A stretch of DNA of 64,000 bases from Sparassis latifolia (Eukaryota > Basidiomycota > Agaricomycetes > Polyporales > Sparassidaceae). Positions within the stretch are counted from its first letter, which is position 1. Every line of letters begins with the position of its first letter. A model generated the notes under the pieces. The model had not been told where the DNA came from. It did no database searches and saw only the letters and a program-made list of their open reading frames with translations. Shown one piece after another: positions 58,679 through 64,000 of the stretch. A program made the position numbers and the translations under genes. Where the stretch lies: NCBI GenBank assembly GCA_018466975.1, contig CM031563.1:1674001-1738000 (forward strand), written 5' to 3'.

Positions 58679-61600
58679 TCAATAACCATTGTAGCTACTC
58701 TGAGATGACGGTAGAAGTAGGTTTACCTGACCAGATCCACTCCCAACTAGCTCTGCAACATTGTCTACAGCATGAGTGTGAGCATATTCCGCAGAAACCA
58801 CAGCATGCAGAGCATCAGCATTGCCACAGGATGAGTGGAAGTGCGAGGACCCGGCATCAGTCCCAAGTCGCCGTCGTGCACTGTTAAGCGCTCTCGTCCA
58901 CTTGACAAGTGCTTGGTTTGCACTGATGATCCTCTTGTCTTGTACAAGATGTGCCTTGTGACGTGCAGCCTCTAGTAGATGGTAGTATCTAACATGTATC
59001 ATCCAGGTTAACGGAGAAATTATCGACAAGGCTCACGCTGCGATTTCAGGGACTTCAGTGCCTTGTTGGTGCGACCTTTAAGTTTGAATGATACTGGTAC
59101 ACCAGCGTCTTCAAATGCCTATCAATTTGCCCTTAATATGATCATCATACATGGGAGACGTTCATCAAGGCGCACCTCCACTGGTTTGAGCTTCAACATA
59201 TCCAGATGGCGGCCTCGAAGCACGCCGCCCACCGCACTACATGCCACTCCTTCACGGTTTGCATCTGCATGCTGACTCTCAATCAGATTGCTATGATGGT
59301 CACCAGCCTGCCAGATCTCAAGAGGAATGGAACTTTTTGACCAGCACATTGCTTCGAATGCGAACTTGCTGTTGAGCTTGTCTCGCACCCAATCTGATCC
59401 CATCAGCACAGCCATCCAAAATCAGCCCAAGGTAAGATGTTAAGTATGAACTGACTTTTTGCTGCTTTGCCTCCCCGCACTTGAATCGCATCCAGTGTTC
59501 CATCCCAATCCTCATGCTCCAAGCAAACCAGACCCCGCATCATCACCTTCACGTCATCAGGCACAGCGCAGGACTTGACGTTGCGATAGATATGGACTGT
59601 GCATAGGCGAAGAATGCGGTGGAGGTGCTCATACTCCGTAAGATCTGCGAGTAGTCTGTATGGCTGGTGAAGGTCATACTGGCCAGGCATTTCCTGAGCA
59701 AGATGCTTGAGGTACATGCCAAGCCCTAGTATGAGATTAACAGACAGAACGAACCAAACCAGTTGATAGTAAACATACCCTTCGCCTGGCCGAGATGTTG
59801 GTCAGTCGTGATTTGCAGGATCCCAGTGTAGTCTTCGAGTGACCGTGCATGGAGATGTCGCCATCTGAGAGGACACCCTGTGTCTTGATGCACCAGTTCG
59901 TCAATCTTATGAAAGATGAATTGATGTGCTGCTGCTGTCTCATGAGTGATCAAAATGCGACAGTAGACAAGTGCTATACCGTGAGTTGTGTCAAGAGATG
60001 TCAAAATATATAAGAAGGCCCGGTCGAGCTGACCTATCTTGTTTTGATCATCCCAACCACCCAGTTCGAACTCTTTGAAGCCTACTACACGTTTGAAAGC
60101 AATGTCACACTGCAAGTATGGTGCACGCGACAACCGCCGACTCTGCTCCTTCATCATGCAAATAATAATGCGGAGCTTATCTTCTGGGGAGTCACAATCA
60201 TCACCATCCTGGAGTGTACCCAGGTCTGCCGCCAAGACTTCCGCCATAAACCTGATGTAGACATCTTCGGCAGAACATAACACATCTTCCTTCTCCTTCA
60301 ACTGTCTCAGGCCTATGGAAGCATGGTTAAAAATGCTTTGGAATGTCTCTCAATGGCAGGAACCACTTGCCGTCCCAACCAGTACCCTCTGGAAAGTGAT
60401 TCTCCTTCACCTGTCGGATGTAAGACCGCAAGTGCTCACGGTTTGCGAGAGAGGTGTGCAGATCGCTCAGTGTTGGATACCGAATGTCCGGAACCAACTT
60501 GCGAAGCCGGACTTGAATGACGGGATGGCGGAGAAGGCGTCGTGGGGTCATGTCGGGTAAGTCCTGTCCTACAGCTTCGAGCAAACAGAAAATTTCCTCC
60601 CGAATATGTCCAGGGGTCTTCGTTGGTAGCGGGATTGGGTGCGAGTGTTCACCATGACATACGACAAGGAAAAAAGGGCATGCAGTATGAAACTCGGGCC
60701 AGGGCTCAAAGATTTGGAATTTGCTGCGACAGTGCAGGTGTTGCATCTCTTGTGGTATAAGTTGGCCATTATCGTCGCGATGTTCATGTGCTGAAGTGCG
60801 TATAATTCAGTTTCATACCCAGGCAGTTGCAAAGGTGATTGCTTATGACAATGAACACGATTTGATGTGAAGTTGACGACAGTGTTGCATACCACCAGAG
60901 GACCATATCCTTCTTCTTGGCAAGCTGTTCAATATGCTGAACGGTCTCCACATCGTTGTTGAGCGCAGCTTCAAGATATTCAAGATCGTCTGAGCCATCC
61001 CAGATACTGTAGTCAAGCAGGTGCGTCACGATTTTCCACGACCGTAGTGTTCACATCTGATGCATGCAGTGGGTTTTAGGTCAATCACATTTTCAGAATA
61101 AGACTAGCTTCGTGCGCACTGTATATACGGTTCGCCATCATAATCAAACATGTATAATAGCTGCCCTTCGCAATGAAACTCTCTGGGCTGATACCCTCGA
61201 CGGGCTTTGTGCTGTGCTGCTCAAAGTTCCTGATGGTCCATCCAGTCTTCCTCTGTCCCTGCGACATAAGTTCCCTCAACATCTACAATGGCACCACATC
61301 CATGCTTCTGATAGGCAGCAATCCGACCAAGCGTCTTCTCAAAAATCACTCGCGCAGGAGTTGCAGATTCCTCGCGCTCACTGCGGTTCTGGCGAAGGCA
61401 ATTCTTTAAATCATCCCGGGTAACATGAGTGTGCGAAGATTCCAGAAGTGCTGGGTCTGCTTGCGGGCAGACTTTGCAGCCTTGACCTTTGCAGAATAAA
61501 TACATAAGATATGACTAATAGAGAAGGTCCAGCTTACATGTTGAATGTAGTTCACGACACGGCACTATTGTACCGTCGCCATCACGTAGAACTTCACAAT

Positions 61601-62072
61601 AAACAGCCTCTCCCTTCTTTGAACCTCCCTGTGGAGAACCTTGAGCATAGACAAAATTCTGCGTAGGATCTACCCAGTTTGTTGGATCAAGTTCGAAGAG
61701 GTGACCAGTATATCCTGACAGTTGTGTCTGAGGAAACTCAAGAACTGCATCGTCAGAATAGTGAAATAAAATGTCGAGTGTAGTCTTGCGAGTAATTCGT
61801 ACGTTCTTCTCTGTCCAGGATGCATGAGTGCTGTCCGGCAGTATACCAGCTGGGGGGATAGGTACGAGATGAAGCTGAGGCTCTGGTTGTGCTCGAAAAT
61901 GCTGCAAGACAATTTCAAAGGCATTATGGACATCAGGAGGCACTAGAATGGGGCCGGTGAGAGGGATAAGGCGCTGCAAGGAGTACATGTCATGTCTAAT
62001 ATCAATAGATGCGGCGCCATCTCCTGAGCCCGATGACGAGTCCTCGAGATTGACTACTGGCAGAGGAAGCAT
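58679..62072 (-). CDS. large transposon-like protein of a repetitive mushroom family (possibly MULE-type)
   Basis: ATG at 62072. Exons carry THASWTEKNVRITRKTTLDI, FELDPTNWVDPTQNFVYAQG, a Cys motif GQGCKVCPQADP, YSIWDGSDDLEYLEAALNND, GEHSHPIPLPTKTPGHIREE, LQCDIAFKRVVGFKEFELGG, AAAHQFIFHKIDELVHQDTG, WRHLHARSLEDYTGI, DQHLGQAKG, YEHLHRILRLCTVHIYRNV and DHHSNLIESQHADANREGVA. A coiled-coil-like tail ending in LVGSGSGQVNLLLPSS closes it. I know this as a high-copy uncharacterised agaricomycete family. The QCD..FK.V, H-rich and HADxNR blocks are reminiscent of Mutator-like DDE transposases, but the assignment is tentative. Near 60900-60830 the frame changes more abruptly than elsewhere, so a frameshift is possible. 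It lies opposite to Plavaka within the same bracketed block. Confidence 0.6.
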
Positions 62073-62943
62073 GGCATAACGATGTGGAGGGACAGAAACT
62101 CAGCTATGCCTTGGTGCATTCATGCACGACGGAGGCCGCGTAAAATCATGGCACCACAAAAAAACATGTCATTGGGAAACTACGGGGCTACAGAGCGAGA
62201 GCGGTCAAGACCAGACAAAGCAAATTACCTGTGACATAAGCCTCTATCGGAAAATGGTTGACGACCGTGTTCAAGTGAGGCTGGACAATGAAAAATGAGA
62301 CGGAAAAGACCTGAAGGAGTAACATGAATGATGGGTAAACACAAGCATCAGGCGAGACTTTCACCTCATGCTGCTTTTCCATTCATTTGGCCGGCAGGTC
62401 GAACGAGGTTGAAATTTCTGTTGCAGGCACAGTGCCGATGCAATCTAGTGAGTGCCGGGAGAAGACATGGTTCTATCTAGCCATTCTAGGAGACGTGACA
62501 TGGCATACCCCCCATGGACGAGTGAGCATCATGGTAAGCCTTACAGTAGGGTTATGCAGTCGAAGCTTATACCAACGGCGGGCTCGGAGCCCTGCCTAGC
62601 TCCTCAGTCCGTTTCTTTCCGTCATCAATCTTATCTCGTATCTTGGGGGGCGTCAATCGAATCCGAACAATCGACCGTACACTCCGTACACTCCATGCCG
62701 TTGTCGCCTCATTGAACGGTTCAGAGAGGCAAATAACAAATTCCCTTACAGCTGGCAAATCAACATTGGAGAGGCCCTCGTTCTGGGGCTGGATTGCTCT
62801 GTAATAGCGGGTACAGGCGCGTGTAGCAAGTCCGGGTATCATGTAGAAGGTCCGGGTATATATATTGTGTACGACATTGTACCTGATACCTACATCTCTA
62901 GACGCGACGCGCGACACGCCTGACGTGCAGAAAGACGCGTCAA
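62073..62943. other. right inner flank of the block, no gene recognised
   Basis: Open frames on the minus strand at 62188-62382 (hydrophobic) and 62567-62962 are unassigned. Confidence 0.3.
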
Positions 62944-63070
62944 GGTCACGTGAATGTGACAATCCCCCGCCTATACGAATTTCACCAGACGTTCTGTCTG
63001 CGGGCTGTGCAGGTGTTTTTCGCTCTCCGATTGGGGGCCCGCACTGACAGAACGGCTGGTTCCGAGACTA
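62944..63070 (-). repeat. right copy of the inverted pair bracketing the 16-kb block
   Basis: Complement of 46764-46905. It is shorter because of small gaps and a shorter G run. Confidence 0.75.
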
Positions 63071-63277
63071 GGCTTTTGTCGAATTTGCCCTGCGTACAGC
63101 CATCTTGATCCCTGAGATTGCACGTCACAATGGATTATCTTCGTCCCCAGTATCATAACTAGTCGTTGGAGGCACTCAGCAAACTTAGCCCATTATACCC
63201 CCTGTGGCATATTCGACGCTCTTCCTCCGAGTCACGACTGTTGTCTGACAGTCTATTCGTGACAACGTTCGAACGAT

Positions 63278-64000
63278 ATGGAGGCGAATAGTGCATTGTC
63301 AAGCTACGATATTCTGCCCCAAATTTTCTGTCATCTATCACCCACGAAGGGCAGGTCCGAATTTGCTGATTCGGTAACTCTGGCGAGCTGCGCTCGAGTG
63401 AGCAAAGCATTTTCGGACAATGCGCTTGACGTCCTTTGGGAGGACTTAGATCATTTGTACCCTCTTCTCCAACTCTTCTCATCGTTCGTACCAGGCGATG
63501 ACTCCCCTCCAGATTCCCTCGACGATGGCGACGAGCCAGAACGAAATTCAGACGTCAGTAAAACCGCCTGTTGGGAGTGCAGTGAGACTGATGTTTGCGT
63601 TTCACCAATGTCAGTCCCTAGTCGGAGACATTACTCCAGAAGAGTGGGCGCGATTCCGACAGTATGCTCGGCGTGTACGCACTCTCAACTACAGCGGAGG
63701 ATCATCACAAGCTGTGCATGACATAACAAGCTACCACCGTACTCATTTTGGTGACGAGGCCCTCCTTCCATCGTTGCACGAATTCTATTGGCAAGCTTCG
63801 TATGCTCTGGACATGAACGTACAGTTCTTGTTTTCACAGTCGCTTCGTCTTGTGTCTATTGTCTTTCTCAATACTTGCAAATTGAGGACCGAGATATCAA
63901 GTTGCAAGAGATTATCGATAGGTTGTCGCAGCGGGCCCCTCTGCTTCAGGAGTTCCGCATTCGGGACCTTGCGCGTCCAATAGCGCTGACACCATTGGTC
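63278..64000 (+). pseudogene. F-box protein, paralogue of 15719-17426, cut by window end
   Basis: ATG at 63278 (MEANSALSSYDILPQIFCHL), then SCARVSKAFSDNALDVLWED, the F-box-like part. An acidic linker DDGDEPERNSDV follows. The reading then changes frame near 63560-63610 to GDITPEEWARFRQYARRVRT, YALDMNVQFLFSQSLRLVSI. It changes again near 63870 to IKLQEIIDRLSQRAPLLQEF and RIRDLARPIALTPLV at the edge. The order of blocks is the same as in the first copy, and one of the two breaks differs in place, so each copy has decayed separately. It is presumably an SCF substrate adaptor in origin. Confidence 0.6.

Noticed and set aside
46764..63070. TET/JBP oxygenase expected with large mushroom DNA transposons
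   Set aside because: I searched the frames of the block for an HxD...H double-stranded beta-helix pattern and saw none.
1..64000. tRNA, rRNA or CRISPR-like arrays
   Set aside because: No cloverleaf boxes, rRNA words or regularly spaced repeats were found by eye. A tRNAscan run would be decisive for tRNAs.

Overview
The window reads as nuclear DNA of a filamentous basidiomycete, most likely an agaricomycete mushroom (Polyporales-like, but the order is a guess). Genes are split by many short (about 50-60 base) GT-AG introns. Recognisable proteins are a class IV-type chitin synthase, Ski3, a LETM1-domain protein, fungal Med27, a Medusa-like regulator and a DOCK-family Rac GEF. The transposon complement (Plavaka transposase, a DUF6698 gene, a tyrosine-recombinase retrotransposon) is also typical of Agaricomycetes.

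Layout. 1-1734 holds only weak exon fragments. 1735-5324 (-) is the chitin synthase. 5712-8000 (+) is a dual-specificity-phosphatase-like gene broken right after its catalytic loop by a 51-base tandem duplication. 8094-9030 is a pile of direct repeats and two nested MITEs. 9311-14512 is a small inverted-repeat element split by a complete Ngaro/PAT-like tyrosine-recombinase retrotransposon (9377-14361). It has the A1-ORFs-B1-A2-B2 split direct repeats expected of that class and decayed gag, RT/RNase H and recombinase frames. 15719-17426 (-) is a frame-broken F-box gene whose paralogue sits at the right edge (63278 to end).

17648-44932 is the housekeeping core: Ski3 (+), LETM1-like (-), an unknown gene (+), Med27 (-), a gene-poor gap with a TA-flanked MITE, the Medusa-like regulator (+), DOCK (-) and, divergent from it, an unknown serine/proline-rich gene (+). 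These look like ordinary independent genes; no operon logic applies.

44.9-63.1 kb is an accessory, transposon-dominated block: Plavaka transposase, DUF6698 gene, a small Cys/His gene, a truncated intron-containing copy of a prenylcysteine oxidase gene, and a large transposon-like gene on the other strand. The block is bracketed by two homologous segments of about 130-140 bases in inverted orientation (46764-46905 and 62944-63070), 16 kb apart. The most interesting items are the split-repeat retrotransposon with its CpG-biased decay, the nested MITEs, and the 16-kb block with a captured host gene fragment.

All exon limits are read by eye; where I give only a gene span, internal splice sites are approximate.
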